The notes under the pieces are model-generated. The model had not been told where the DNA came from and searched no databases. It saw only the letters and a list, made by a program, of their open reading frames with translations. A DNA stretch of 64,000 bases from Streptomyces cupreus. Lineage in GTDB: Bacteria > Actinomycetota > Actinomycetes > Streptomycetales > Streptomycetaceae. The stretch covers positions 1-64,000 of the forward strand of contig NZ_JACMSF010000023.1 in NCBI RefSeq assembly GCF_014257025.1, read 5' to 3'. Each line of letters opens with the position of its first letter. The first letter of the stretch is position 1. A program made the position numbers and the translations under genes. Below, piece by piece: positions 1-8,508 of this stretch.

Positions 1-2048
1 CCGTCGTACTCGAAGTCGGTCATGCCGTGCGGGTGTTCCTCGCTGGGCATCAGCCGGGCGATGTCGACGACGTTGACCACACGGACGGCCAGTTCGGGCA
101 GATGGCGGCGCAGCAACTGGGCGGCGGCCAGGACCTCCTGGGTGGGTACGTCGCCCGCGCAGGCGAGGACCACGTCCGGTTCACCGCCGTGCTCGCTGCC
201 CGCCCAGTCCCAGATGCCGGCGCCCCGGGCGCAGTGGGCGCGGGCGGCGTCCATGGAGAGCCAGTCGAAGCAGGGCTGCTTACCGGCGACGATGACATTG
301 ACGTAGTCGCGGCTGCGCAGCGCGTGATCGGCCACCGACAGCAGGGTGTTGGCGTCCGGCGGGAGGTAGACCCGTACGACTTCGGGGCTCTTGTTGAGGA
401 CGTGGTCGACGAAGCCGGGGTCCTGGTGGGAGAAGCCGTTGTGGTCCTGGCGCCAGACATGCGAGGTGAGCAGGTAGTTGAGGGAGGCGATGGGGGCCCG
501 CCAGGGCAACTCCCTCGATGTCTTCAGCCACTTGATGTGCTGGTTGACCATCGAGTCGACGATGTGCACGAACGCCTCGTAGCAGGAGAACAGCCCGTGC
601 CTGCCCGTCAGCAGGTATCCCTCCAGCCAGCCCTGGCAGGTGTGTTCGGAGAGGATCTCCAGTACCCGGCCGTGTCGGTCGAGGTGTTCGTCGACCGGCT
701 GGATCTCGGCCTGCCAGGCCTTGCCGCTGCCGTCGAAGACGGCCTGGAGCCGGTTGGATGCGGTCTCGTCCGGGCCTACGACACGGAAGTCCCGGCGGTC
801 CGTGGTGTCCCGCATGATCTGGGCGAGGAGGTCACCGAGGACGCGGGTGGGTTCGTGCAGGGTCGTGCCGGGCTTGTCGACGGGTACGGCGAAGCGGTCG
901 AGGTCGTCGATCGGCAGCTCGCGCACCAGGAGGCCGCCGTTGGCGCGGGGGGTGGCGCCCAGGCGGCGGGCGCCCTCCGGCACACAGGCGAGGACGTCCG
1001 GGGCGGGCCGCCCGTCGGCGTCGAACAGCTCCTCGGGCCGGTACGAGCGCAGCCACTGCTCCAGTTGGCGCAGATGCTCGGGGTTCTCGCGGACGCCGGC
1101 GAGCGGGACTTGGTGGGCGCGCCAGGTGCCCTCGACGGGCACGCCGTCGACCTCGGCGGGTCCGGTCCAGCCCTTCGGGGTGCGCAGCACGATGACGGGC
1201 CACCTCGACCGCTCGGTGACCCCCTGCTCGCGGGCGCCGCGCTGGATCGCGGCGATGCGGTCCAGCGCGGTGTCGAACGCCTGGGCCATGGCGCGGTGGA
1301 CGGTGGCCGGGTCGTCGCCGGAGACGTAAAGCGGGTCGTGGCCGTAGCCGCGCAGCAGCTCGTCGAGTTCCGGCTCGGGCAGCCGGGCGAGCACCGTCGG
1401 ATTGGCGATCTTGTAGCCGTTGAGGTGCAGGATCGGCAGGACGGCGCCGTCGCGGACCGGGTCGAGGAACTTGTCGGAGTGCCAGGAGGCGGCCAGCGGT
1501 CCGGTCTCCGCCTCGCCGTCGCCGATCACGCAGGCGACGACCAGGCCGGGGGTGTCGAAGGCGGCGCCGTAGGCGTGGGAGAGCGCGTAGCCGAGCTCGC
1601 CGCCCTCGTGGATGGAGCCGGGGGTCTCGGGCGCGACATGGCTGGGCACTCCTCCGGGGAAGGAGAACTGCCGGAACAGCCGTCGCATGCCCTCCGCGTC
1701 CCGGCCGACGTCCGGGTAGGTCTCGCTGTAGCTGCCCTCCAACCAGGAGTTGGCGACCACGGACGGCCCACCGTGACCGGGGCCCCATACACACAGCGCG
1801 TCGAGGCCGCGCGCCTTGATCACTCGGTTGAGATGGGTGTACACGAGGTTCAGGCCGGGCGAGGTGCCCCAGTGGCCGAGCAGCCGCGGCTTGATGTGCT
1901 CGGCGCTCAACGGCTCGCGCAGCAGCGGATTGGCGAGCAGGTAGATCTGTCCGGCGGCCAGATAATTGGCCGCGCGCCAGTGGGCGTCCAGGGTGCGCAG
2001 CTCGTCGTCGGTCAGTACCGTGCTGTTCTGGTGTTCGACCTTGGACAT
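1..2048 (-). CDS. xfp: Phosphoketolase (xylulose-5-P/fructose-6-P), 3' end outside window
   Basis: Thiamine-diphosphate enzyme that splits xylulose-5-phosphate or fructose-6-phosphate with phosphate to acetyl-phosphate plus a sugar phosphate. Seen: an uninterrupted frame from an ATG at 2048 (AGGAG ribosome site just before it) to the left edge, about 682 residues. It starts MSKVEHQNSTVLTDDELRTL and contains the family's GDGEAETGPLAASWHSDKF ThDP/metal motif, GHWGTSPGLN and QDHNGFSHQDPGF. Family members are about 790-800 residues, so roughly 110 C-terminal residues lie outside. It is divergent from the PPK2 gene with only 50 bp between, and I see no OsdR-type palindrome there. Inferred role: acetyl-phosphate, and so ATP, generation when respiration is limited. 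Confidence 0.93.
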   Translation of the reverse strand, partial: MSKVEHQNSTVLTDDELRTLDAHWRAANYLAAGQIYLLANPLLREPLSAEHIKPRLLGHWGTSPGLNLVYTHLNRVIKARGLDALCVWGPGHGGPSVVANSWLEGSYSETYPDVGRDAEGMRRLFRQFSFPGGVPSHVAPETPGSIHEGGELGYALSHAYGAAFDTPGLVVACVIGDGEAETGPLAASWHSDKFLDPVRDGAVLPILHLNGYKIANPTVLARLPEPELDELLRGYGHDPLYVSGDDPATVHRAMAQAFDTALDRIAAIQRGAREQGVTERSRWPVIVLRTPKGWTGPAEVDGVPVEGTWRAHQVPLAGVRENPEHLRQLEQWLRSYRPEELFDADGRPAPDVLACVPEGARRLGATPRANGGLLVRELPIDDLDRFAVPVDKPGTTLHEPTRVLGDLLAQIMRDTTDRRDFRVVGPDETASNRLQAVFDGSGKAWQAEIQPVDEHLDRHGRVLEILSEHTCQGWLEGYLLTGRHGLFSCYEAFVHIVDSMVNQHIKWLKTSRELPWRAPIASLNYLLTSHVWRQDHNGFSHQDPGFVDHVLNKSPEVVRVYLPPDANTLLSVADHALRSRDYVNVIVAGKQPCFDWLSMDAARAHCARGAGIWDWAGSEHGGEPDVVLACAGDVPTQEVLAAAQLLRRHLPELAVRVVNVVDIARLMPSEEHPHGMTDFEYD

Positions 2049-2098
2049 GGGTGTGACTCCTAGGTCATCGACGGGGTCGACGTGCGGTGGGAGGCGGC

Positions 2099-2902
2099 AT
2101 GGCCGGCGACAAGGCGGAAAAGCTGCCGCGCAAGACGTACGAGAAGGAGCTGCTGCGCCTGCAGACCGAGTTGGTGCAGCTGCAGGAGTGGGTGCGTGCC
2201 GAGGGTGCCCGTCTTGTCGTCATCTTCGAGGGGCGGGACGCGGCGGGCAAGGGCGGCACCATCAAACGGGTCACGGAGCACCTGAACCCGCGCGTGGCGC
2301 GGATCGCGGCCCTGCCCAAGCCGACCGAGCGGGAACGCACCCAGTGGTACTTCCAGCGGTACGTGGAGCAGCTCCCCGCCGGCGGGGAGATCGTGCTGTT
2401 CGACCGCAGTTGGTACAACCGGGCCGGTGTCGAGCGTGTGATGGGTTTCTGCACCAAGGCGGAGTACCAGCTCTTCCTGCGGCAATGCCCCATTTTCGAG
2501 CGGATGCTCGTGGAGGACGGGATCCTGCTGCGCAAGTACTGGTTCTCGGTCAGCGACGCCGAGCAGCAGGACCGCTTCCGGCGCCGTCTGGAGGATCCGC
2601 TGCGGCGCTGGAAGCTGTCGCCGATGGACCTGGAGTCGATCACCCGTTGGGAGGAGTACTCCCGGGCCAAGGACGAGATGCTGGTCCACACCGACATCGC
2701 CGAGGCGCCCTGGTACCTCGTCGAGAGCGACGACAAGCGCCGCGCCCGGCTGAACATGATCGCCCACCTGCTGGGCTCGGTCCCGTACCAGGACGTGCCT
2801 CCCCCGGTGCTGGAGCTGCCCGAGCGGCCGCCGTCGACCGGCTACGAGCGCCCGCCGCGCGATCTGCAGACCTACGTCCCGGATCACGCGGCGGATCTGT
2901 GA
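2099..2902 (+). CDS. ppk2: Polyphosphate kinase 2 family protein
   Basis: PPK2-family phosphotransferase that moves phosphate between polyphosphate and nucleotides. 267 residues. Walker A GRDAAGKGG lies at about 45-53, Walker B-like VLFDRSWYNR at about 99-108, and the family signature RKYWFSVSDAEQQDRFRRR follows. I chose the ATG at 2099 because GGGAGG sits 6-8 nt before it; a GTG at 2087 would place that ribosome site inside the gene. The length fits a single-domain (class I) PPK2, but the sequence does not say whether it acts on ADP, GDP or AMP. Its place beside phosphoketolase suggests energy storage or recovery in non-growing cells (inference). Confidence 0.9.
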   Translation: MAGDKAEKLPRKTYEKELLRLQTELVQLQEWVRAEGARLVVIFEGRDAAGKGGTIKRVTEHLNPRVARIAALPKPTERERTQWYFQRYVEQLPAGGEIVLFDRSWYNRAGVERVMGFCTKAEYQLFLRQCPIFERMLVEDGILLRKYWFSVSDAEQQDRFRRRLEDPLRRWKLSPMDLESITRWEEYSRAKDEMLVHTDIAEAPWYLVESDDKRRARLNMIAHLLGSVPYQDVPPPVLELPERPPSTGYERPPRDLQTYVPDHAADL

Positions 2903-2907
2903 GCCGC

Positions 2908-3789
2908 TCACTCCGGCTGCGGTACGACGGCGACCGGGCAGGCTGAGTGGTGCAGGGCCGCGTGCGCGACCCGGCCGAGCTGGAGCCCGAAGTGCGCCTC
3001 GCGCCGCCTCGCCCCGACGACCAGCAGGTCGGCGCGGTGCGAGGCGTCCACCAGCACCCGCCGGGCGGGGCCTTCGACGGTACGGCGCAGCAGTTCCAGG
3101 CCGGCCGGGGCGTCGCGCAGGGCCTCCGCCAGGGTCTTCTCGGCCTGCTCCTCGTGCAGCCGGGCGGGGGCGTCGGCCGGCAGGGGGTGGTCGGTGCTCT
3201 CGTGCGCGGGGGACCGCCAGGCCCGTACGGCCTCCAGGGTGACCTCGCGGCGCAGGGCCTCGGCACAGGCGAAGCGCACGGCCGCCGAGTCCTCGGCGCT
3301 CTCCCCGACGCCCACGACCACCCGGCCGTGGACCGGGGGTGTGGCCTGGTTGTCGTGGCTGCCGCGCAGCACGATCACGGGGCAGTCGGCCTGCGCGGCT
3401 ACCGACAGACTGACCGAGCCGAGCAGCAGCTCGGCGATACCGCCGCGCCCACGGGTGCCCACGACCAGCGCCGAGGCCTGCCGGCCGGCATGCACGAGGG
3501 CGTACTCGGGCTCCTCGAACACCACCGTGGAGGACACCTTCAGCCGGGGCTGCCGGGCGTGGGCGCGCCGGGTGGCGGCGTCGACGAGGTCCTGCGGGGT
3601 CGCCTTCCCGTCGGGCCTGCCGAGGTCGCGGGCGAGGGAGGCGCCCTCGTACCGTTCCCACAGGCAGGCGTAGACCAGCCTGAGCGGGACGCCGCGCAGT
3701 ACGGCCTCGTCGGCCGCCCAGTCCACGGCGCGCAGGCTGGGTTCGGAGCCGTCGACGCCGACGACCAGGGGGCGGTCCACGACGCTCAC
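2908..3789 (-). CDS. Tandem-domain universal stress protein (USP-1)
   Basis: Two UspA domains, 293 residues, GTG start. The first domain (about 7-140) keeps the ATP-binding pattern G-2X-G-9X-G-S (GTRGRGGIAELLLGS). In the second (about 154-293) it has become GARRREAHFGLQLGR, which lacks the second glycine and the final Gly-Ser. The GTG start overlaps the TGA of the upstream alcohol dehydrogenase (GTGA), so the two are translationally coupled and form the tail of a USP-Adh-USP operon read from about 5.75 kb. In mycobacteria, USPs such as Rv2623 bind ATP and are DosR-controlled; a similar role here is inferred. Confidence 0.9.
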   Translation of the reverse strand: MSVVDRPLVVGVDGSEPSLRAVDWAADEAVLRGVPLRLVYACLWERYEGASLARDLGRPDGKATPQDLVDAATRRAHARQPRLKVSSTVVFEEPEYALVHAGRQASALVVGTRGRGGIAELLLGSVSLSVAAQADCPVIVLRGSHDNQATPPVHGRVVVGVGESAEDSAAVRFACAEALRREVTLEAVRAWRSPAHESTDHPLPADAPARLHEEQAEKTLAEALRDAPAGLELLRRTVEGPARRVLVDASHRADLLVVGARRREAHFGLQLGRVAHAALHHSACPVAVVPQPE

Positions 3790-4808
3790 CGTTGCGCGCC
3801 GAGGTCGAAGACGATCCGGGCGGGGACATGGCCGTGCAGGACGTCGTCGATGGACTCGTTGACGGAGTCGAGCGGGCGGGTCTCGCAGATGACCTTGGTG
3901 CGGCCGGCCGCGTGCAGTTGGAAGACCTCGGCGAGGTCCTGCCGGGTGCCGACGATGGAGCCGATCACCGAGGTGCCGTTCAGGACGGTGTCGAAGATCG
4001 GGACCTGGATGGTGCCCTGGGCGGGCAGCGCGACCATGACGAGCTTTCCGCCGCGCCGCAGCCCGGAGTTGACGGCGGTGAAGGCGTCCTCGTTCACGGC
4101 GAGGGCGATGGCCGCGTGGGCGCCGCCGTACCGCTTGAGGACTTCTCCGACGTCGTGCTTGCGGGCGTCGATGACGAGGTCCGCGCCGAGTTCGGCGGCC
4201 AGTTCCAACTTCTCGTCGGTGACGTCGATCGCCGCGACGGTCGCCCCGGCGATCTTGGCGTACTGCACGGCGAGATGGCCGAGCCCGCCGACACCGGAGA
4301 TCGCCACGAGCTGCGTGGGCCGGACGTCGGCGACCTTGAGGGCCTTGTACGTGGTGACGCCGGCGCAGGTCAGCGGCGCCGCGTCGACAGGGTCGACGCC
4401 CTGCGGCACGGGCTGGGCGAAGTCGGCCCAGGCGAGCATCTTCTCGGCGTAGCCGCCGTCACAGCCGTAACCGGTGTTGATCTGCCGCTCGCACAGCGTC
4501 TCCCAGCCGGACAGGCAGTGCTCGCAGCGGCCGCAGGCCTTGCCCAGCCACGGCACGGCGACCCGCTGGCCCACGGTCAGATGGGTGACGCCGTCGCCGA
4601 GCCTCTCGACGAGGCCGACGCCCTCGTGGCCGGGCACGAACGGCGGGTTCGGCTTGACGGGCCAGTCGCCGTGGGCGGCGTGGATGTCGGTGTGGCACAG
4701 CCCGGAGGCCTCGACCCGGACCCGGATCTGGCCCGGGCCGGGCTCGGGGTCGGGGCGCTCCTCGATGACGAGGGGTGCGCCGAAGGCTCGTACGACCGCT
4801 GCCTTCAT
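3786..4808 (-). CDS. Zinc-dependent alcohol dehydrogenase (AdhP-like)
   Basis: Medium-chain dehydrogenase, 340 residues, oxidising or reducing alcohols and aldehydes with NAD(H). Catalytic zinc ligands are Cys38, His61 (GHEGVG) and Cys148 (LTCAG). Structural zinc cysteines are at about 92, 95, 98 and 106 (CGRCEHC...C). The Rossmann loop GVGGLG is at about 172-177. It starts at ATG 4808 after an AGGAGC ribosome site, 29 bp after the stop of USP-2, and shares its stop with the start of USP-1. Such an enzyme could regenerate NAD+ by reducing acetaldehyde when oxygen is short (inference from the operon). The physiological substrate is unknown. Confidence 0.92.
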   Translation of the reverse strand: MKAAVVRAFGAPLVIEERPDPEPGPGQIRVRVEASGLCHTDIHAAHGDWPVKPNPPFVPGHEGVGLVERLGDGVTHLTVGQRVAVPWLGKACGRCEHCLSGWETLCERQINTGYGCDGGYAEKMLAWADFAQPVPQGVDPVDAAPLTCAGVTTYKALKVADVRPTQLVAISGVGGLGHLAVQYAKIAGATVAAIDVTDEKLELAAELGADLVIDARKHDVGEVLKRYGGAHAAIALAVNEDAFTAVNSGLRRGGKLVMVALPAQGTIQVPIFDTVLNGTSVIGSIVGTRQDLAEVFQLHAAGRTKVICETRPLDSVNESIDDVLHGHVPARIVFDLGAQR

Positions 4809-4837
4809 AGTGCTGCTCCTAGGTCCTTGGGGGTGGG

Positions 4838-5743
4838 TCAGTCGTGGGCGACGACTGCGACGGGGGCGGTGGAGTGGTGCAGGACTGCGTGGGCGACCGG
4901 GCCGATGTGGGCGCCGAACGGGCTGCGCCGGACCCGGCGGCCGATCACTACCAGGCAGGCCTCGCGCGCCGCGTCGACCAGCCGGACGCCGGGGCTGCCG
5001 GACGGGGACTCCTCGGTGACCTCGATCTGCGGGTACTTCTGCCGCCAGGGGCGCATGACCTCGGCGAGGGCGGCGGCATGCTGCCCGACGAGTTCGTCGT
5101 GCAGCCGGAGGTCGGCGGTCAGGCCGTAGACGTAGTACGGCGGAAGGTTCCAGCCGTGCAGGACGCGCAGGCTCGTGCCGCGCCGGGCCGCCGCCTCGAA
5201 GGCGAACTCGATGACCGAGTCGTCCGGGTGGGAGGCGTCGAGGCCGAGGAGGACGGGCCGGTAGGGCGTGGCGGCCGACGGGATGCCCGCCGGATCCGCC
5301 TGGTGCTCGTCGGCGGCCTGTTCGCCGGCGCGGACGAGGACGACGGGCCGTGCGGTGTGGGCCACGACGGCGAGGCCGACGGAGCCGACCATGAACCCGC
5401 TGACGCCGCTCATTCCGCGGGAGCCCAGAACGAGCAGTTCGGCGTCCTCGGCCGCCTTGGTCAGGGCGTCGGCGGGGGTGCCGTGGAGCTGTTCCATGAC
5501 CACCTCGACGCCCGGGTGGCGCGCCCGCAGTCCCTCGGCGGCTTCACGCGGAATGCGTTCGCTCCAGTGGTGGCGGGTCTCGGCACCGAGCAGCGGGGCC
5601 TGGACCAGGTGGTCCGGCACCGGTTCCCAGACCTGGACGATCTTCAGCGGCAGGCCGAGCAGCTTCGCCTCGCGGGCCGCCCATTCGGCGGCGGCCCGGC
5701 TCTCGGGCGAGCCGTCGAGACCTGCGACAACAGTGCGGTCCAT
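4838..5743 (-). CDS. Tandem-domain universal stress protein (USP-2)
   Basis: 301 residues with two UspA domains, first gene of the USP-Adh-USP operon. Domain 1 keeps an intact nucleotide loop (GSRGMSGVSGFMVGS); domain 2 has lost it (GRRVRRSPFGAHIGP) and ends in the HAVLHHSTAPVAVVAHD tail shared with the other USPs here. It starts at ATG 5743 behind AGGAGGCACC. An OsdR-type palindrome lies 83 nt upstream. The role is presumably an ATP-dependent stress or dormancy regulator; no partner is evident from sequence. Confidence 0.9.
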   Translation of the reverse strand: MDRTVVAGLDGSPESRAAAEWAAREAKLLGLPLKIVQVWEPVPDHLVQAPLLGAETRHHWSERIPREAAEGLRARHPGVEVVMEQLHGTPADALTKAAEDAELLVLGSRGMSGVSGFMVGSVGLAVVAHTARPVVLVRAGEQAADEHQADPAGIPSAATPYRPVLLGLDASHPDDSVIEFAFEAAARRGTSLRVLHGWNLPPYYVYGLTADLRLHDELVGQHAAALAEVMRPWRQKYPQIEVTEESPSGSPGVRLVDAAREACLVVIGRRVRRSPFGAHIGPVAHAVLHHSTAPVAVVAHD

Positions 5744-5825
5744 GGTGGTGCCTCCTGATCGGTGGATCTGTCTCCAGCGTGGGCCCGGAAGGGGCGGCCG
5801 GGCAGGGGCCGCAAGTCCCCGGGCG

Positions 5826-5839
5826 GGACCGACCGGCCC
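5826..5839. promoter_or_regulatory. OsdR/DevR-type palindrome before USP-2 operon
   Basis: GGACCGACCGGCCC, 12 of 14 matches to the local consensus GGGCCGATCGGCCC, 83 nt before the USP-2 start. A second imperfect dyad, GGGGCCGCAAGTCCCC (5805-5820), sits just closer to the gene and resembles the GGGACT/AGTCCC arms of the mycobacterial DevR box. Confidence 0.6.
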
Positions 5840-5882
5840 ACACGACGGGCCCCGCCATGGGGGCCCGCCGCGCCTCCAGCGG

Positions 5883-6491
5883 TCAGCGCAACCAGGGGTT
5901 GCGGCTGACGAAGGGGAGCTTGGCCCAGGCTTTCCCGAGGCCCCAGACGGCGCCGGCGCCGGTGGCCGCGAGGGCGATCAGGACGATGGCGTAGATCAGG
6001 TGGTAGTCGACGAACGGGTTGGTCGACATGCTGGGCGTGCCGTCCGACAGATGCTTGGCCGGCGGCCATTCGGCGATCCACATCAGCGCCATCATGGCGG
6101 TACCGGCGACGGCGGCGAGCCGCAGCCCGATGCCCGCGATCAGCGCGAGGCCGATGCCGAGCAGGCCCAGCATGAACAGCCAGTCCGCCCAGGCGTCCCC
6201 GGCCCAGTCGTGGAAGGTGGACTCCATAGGACCGACGGCCACCCGGCTCAGGAAGCCCTCGGTCGGCGATCCCCCGTCGATCCAGCCGTTGCCGGACTGG
6301 GTGGCGTAGCCGAAGCCGAAGGTCTTGTCGAGGAACGCCCACAGGAAGACGAACCCGGTCAGCAGCCGGAGGGACGCCAGTGCGTAGGCGGCGGGCTGCA
6401 CCACCTCGGCGGTGGCGGACGCCGTACGGTTCCTGCGGAGCGCGGGCAGATGGAACCCGTGGCTCCGGTGAGGGTGCTCGTGCACGGCCAT
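5883..6491 (-). CDS. DoxX-like integral membrane protein
   Basis: 202 residues with about four hydrophobic segments (around 34-52, 97-117, 119-140 and 160-185), and the DoxX-like traits R-L-L-x-G-F-x-F near the first segment and W-I-A-E-W-P-P later. DoxX and TQO-small-subunit proteins sit in the cell membrane and are linked to quinone or redox homeostasis, but the exact reaction is unproven for this group. I chose ATG 6491 (MAVHEHPH) because GAAGGGA precedes it; an in-frame ATG at 6518 has no ribosome site. It lies downstream of its own palindrome at 6586. Confidence 0.75.
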   Translation of the reverse strand: MAVHEHPHRSHGFHLPALRRNRTASATAEVVQPAAYALASLRLLTGFVFLWAFLDKTFGFGYATQSGNGWIDGGSPTEGFLSRVAVGPMESTFHDWAGDAWADWLFMLGLLGIGLALIAGIGLRLAAVAGTAMMALMWIAEWPPAKHLSDGTPSMSTNPFVDYHLIYAIVLIALAATGAGAVWGLGKAWAKLPFVSRNPWLR

Positions 6492-6585
6492 GGTCGTGGT
6501 CCCTTCAAGCGGATTCATGTGCTGACGAGGCCACTGTCGCGCCGCGCGCGGGGTCACCGCCGGGTGCCGAAGGTCGGCCACCGGT

Positions 6586-6599
6586 GGGCTGAACGGCCC
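6586..6599. promoter_or_regulatory. OsdR/DevR-type palindrome before DoxX-like gene
   Basis: GGGCTGAACGGCCC, 12 of 14 to the consensus, 95 nt before the DoxX-like start. A weaker possible partner, GGCCCTGTCGGACC, is at 6608-6621 (10 of 14). The same DNA lies 78 nt before the broken SulP gene, so it may once have served both directions. Confidence 0.55.
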
Positions 6600-6676
6600 C
6601 TTCCGAGGGCCCTGTCGGACCGCGTCGGCCGCGGCCGCCGTGCGGGACGCCGAGCGCAACACGCGAAAGGAACGCC

Positions 6677-7046
6677 ATGTCCCACGGCTCGGCCGGGCAT
6701 CTGTCCACGGGGTGGCGGCGCCAGGCACCGGGGCTCGCCGTGCTCGGCGGCTACCGCCGCGGATGGCTGCGGGGGGATCTGACGGCCGGGGTCACCGTGG
6801 CGGCCTATCTCGTGCCGCAGGTGATGGCGTACGCAGGTGTGGCCGGGCTGTCCCCGGTCGCCGGGCTGTGGGCGATCCTGCCCGCGCTCGGCCTGTACGC
6901 GCTGCTGGTCTCGTCGCGGCTGCTGTCGGTCGGCCTCGACGAGCGCCACGGCATCGCGGTCGGCGGAAGCAGTGGGCCGGGAGCTGATCTTCCCGACGCT
7001 GCCGACGGCCGTGGCGGCGTACCGGAAGTGGTGCGGCGAGCAGTGA
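6677..7046 (+). pseudogene. SulP-family anion transporter remnant with central deletion
   Basis: The reading frame from ATG 6677 gives a typical SulP N-terminus: GYRRGWLRGDLTAGVTVAAY, LVPQVMAYAGVAGLSPVAGL, then LLVSSRLLSVG, where the family continues PEST-T. Here the frame runs into unrelated residues. In another frame, about 6977-7046, a plausible SulP/STAS C-terminus appears (AVGRELIFPTLPTAVAAYRK, then WCGEQ and stop). So about 80 N-terminal residues are joined out of frame to a C-terminal tail and the several-hundred-residue core is missing. It cannot make a working permease. Nothing suggests programmed frameshifting. Confidence 0.75.
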
Positions 7047-7053
7047 CCGGGTG

Positions 7054-7845
7054 TCAGGCAACGGGCAGATCGGGGCGGACGAGGGTGCCGGAGCGGCCGT
7101 GGACGATGTCGTAGGCCGCGTCCAGGGCGCCGATCGCGGCCAGGCCCCCGTGCTCGACGAAGCGGGCCGCGGCCTCGGCCTTGGGGCCCATGGAGTCCTC
7201 GGCGTAGTGCGCGGCGCGCAGTTCCGAGGGGGTGGCGTCGAGGACGGGCCGCTGGTGCGGGGTGCCGTGGCCGTCGTGGACGTTGGGCACATCGGTGAGG
7301 ATCAGCAGGAAGTCTGCCTTCACGTCCTGCGCCAGGCGGGCCGCGGTGAGGTCCTTGTCCACCGCCGCCACACCGCGCAGCGCCCCGTTGGACCGGGCGG
7401 CGACGACGGGGATCCCTCCCCCGCCGCCGCACAGGACCAGCGTGCCCAGGTCGAGCAGCTCACGCACGGTGTCAGCCTCCAGGACCACCTCGGGGTCCGG
7501 CACGGGCAGCCGCCCCCGGCCCGCGGGCCGGGTGAACGCCGGGTCGTCCGCGCGCACCAGGGTGTGGGTGAGCAGCGAGACGATCCTGCGCCCGGGCAGC
7601 GCGTCCCGCAGGGCGCGGACCAGCAGGGTGCCGATCACACCCTGGGCCTCGGCACACCCCACGTCCGGCGGGGCGGGCGCGAGGGACCGGGGGCCGTTGC
7701 CGTGGGTGATGGCGAGCTCATGCTCGTGGGCGAGGGGCGCGAGGGCGGTCGCCACCCGTTCGAGGTTCCCGTCCTGAAGACGGCCGCCCCTGCGTTCCCC
7801 CGGGCGCAGCAAGGCGTTGCCGCCCAGACAGACGACGATGCGCAT
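7054..7845 (-). CDS. arcC: Carbamate kinase
   Basis: Makes ATP from carbamoyl-phosphate and ADP. 263 residues: N-terminal CLGGNALLRPG, ITHGNGP substrate loop, CGGGGGIPVV, VDKDLTAARLA and the C-terminal SMGPKAEAAARFVEHGG motif, all hallmarks of ArcC. It starts at ATG 7845 (MRIVVCLGGNALL) after GGGAGGACC. It is somewhat shorter than the usual ~310 residues but keeps the core motifs. No arginine deiminase or ornithine carbamoyltransferase is seen in the window, so the carbamoyl-phosphate source is elsewhere. Divergent from the cyclic-nucleotide-binding gene. Confidence 0.9.
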   Translation of the reverse strand: MRIVVCLGGNALLRPGERRGGRLQDGNLERVATALAPLAHEHELAITHGNGPRSLAPAPPDVGCAEAQGVIGTLLVRALRDALPGRRIVSLLTHTLVRADDPAFTRPAGRGRLPVPDPEVVLEADTVRELLDLGTLVLCGGGGGIPVVAARSNGALRGVAAVDKDLTAARLAQDVKADFLLILTDVPNVHDGHGTPHQRPVLDATPSELRAAHYAEDSMGPKAEAAARFVEHGGLAAIGALDAAYDIVHGRSGTLVRPDLPVA

Positions 7846-7933
7846 GGTCCTCCCGCCTCCCTCCACGTGGCGCTCCGGACCCATGGAAACGCGGCGGCGC
7901 CCCGCCGCACGTGTGCCGAACGGGCTCGCGACG

Positions 7934-7947
7934 GGGCCGGGTGGCCC
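7934..7947. promoter_or_regulatory. Degenerate OsdR/DevR-type palindrome
   Basis: GGGCCGGGTGGCCC, arms GGGCC/GGCCC intact but centre changed (11 of 14). It lies 88 nt before the carbamate kinase start and 70 nt before the divergent cyclic-nucleotide-binding gene. Confidence 0.45.
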
Positions 7948-8016
7948 ATGGTCCGGGCCGCCGCGGGCGCACACGCTGGAGGTGGTAACTCCTGTACGCC
8001 TGAGTGGAGGCCCGCC

Positions 8017-8481
8017 ATGAACGCTCCCGTCACCACGAGCATGCCGAGGGCGCTGCCCGCCGAGTACCGCCAACGGCTCATGCGGATCGCCCGTGAGGTG
8101 TCGTTCCCGGAAGGCACGCGTCTGTTCGAGGAGGGCGGTCGCGCCGACCGCTTCTGGATCGTCCGTACCGGCACGGTCGACCTCGACATGCGGGTGCCCG
8201 GCCGCCGGCCGGCGGTCATCGAGTCCCTCGGACACAACGAACTGATCGGCTGGTCCTGGCTGTTCACACCGCATGTCTGGCACCTGGGCGCCGAGACGGC
8301 GACACCGCTGCGCGCCTACGAGTTCGACGCCGAGCTCGTCCGGGCCATGTGCCAGGAGGACCCCGAGTTCGGCCGCACCGTCGCCCGCTGGGTGGGCGAG
8401 GTGGTGGCCCACCGGCTCCAGGCCGCCCGGGTGCGGCTGCTGGACCTGTACGCGCCGTACGGCAGCGGAGACCGGGGATGA
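8017..8481 (+). CDS. Cyclic-nucleotide-binding (Crp-like sensor) domain protein
   Basis: 154 residues containing a single cNMP-binding fold: FPEGTRLFEEGGRADRFWIV, GTVDLDMRVPG, then LGHNELIGWSWLFTPHVWHL where the phosphate-binding cassette would be, and a long helix at the end. There is no helix-turn-helix after it, so it is not a complete Crp-type transcription factor. It starts at ATG 8017 behind GTGGAGG. The canonical cassette R-S-A is replaced by W-S-W, so cAMP binding is doubtful. The 27 nt to the next gene suggest co-transcription with the CBS-BON gene. Confidence 0.8.
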   Translation: MNAPVTTSMPRALPAEYRQRLMRIAREVSFPEGTRLFEEGGRADRFWIVRTGTVDLDMRVPGRRPAVIESLGHNELIGWSWLFTPHVWHLGAETATPLRAYEFDAELVRAMCQEDPEFGRTVARWVGEVVAHRLQAARVRLLDLYAPYGSGDRG

Positions 8482-8508
8482 CGGACCGACATCGACCCAG
8501 GAGGCATC

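Noticed and set aside
27..2063. A 678-codon + strand frame opposite phosphoketolase.
   Set aside because: The minus strand gives a full-motif phosphoketolase; the + frame is its reverse-strand shadow.
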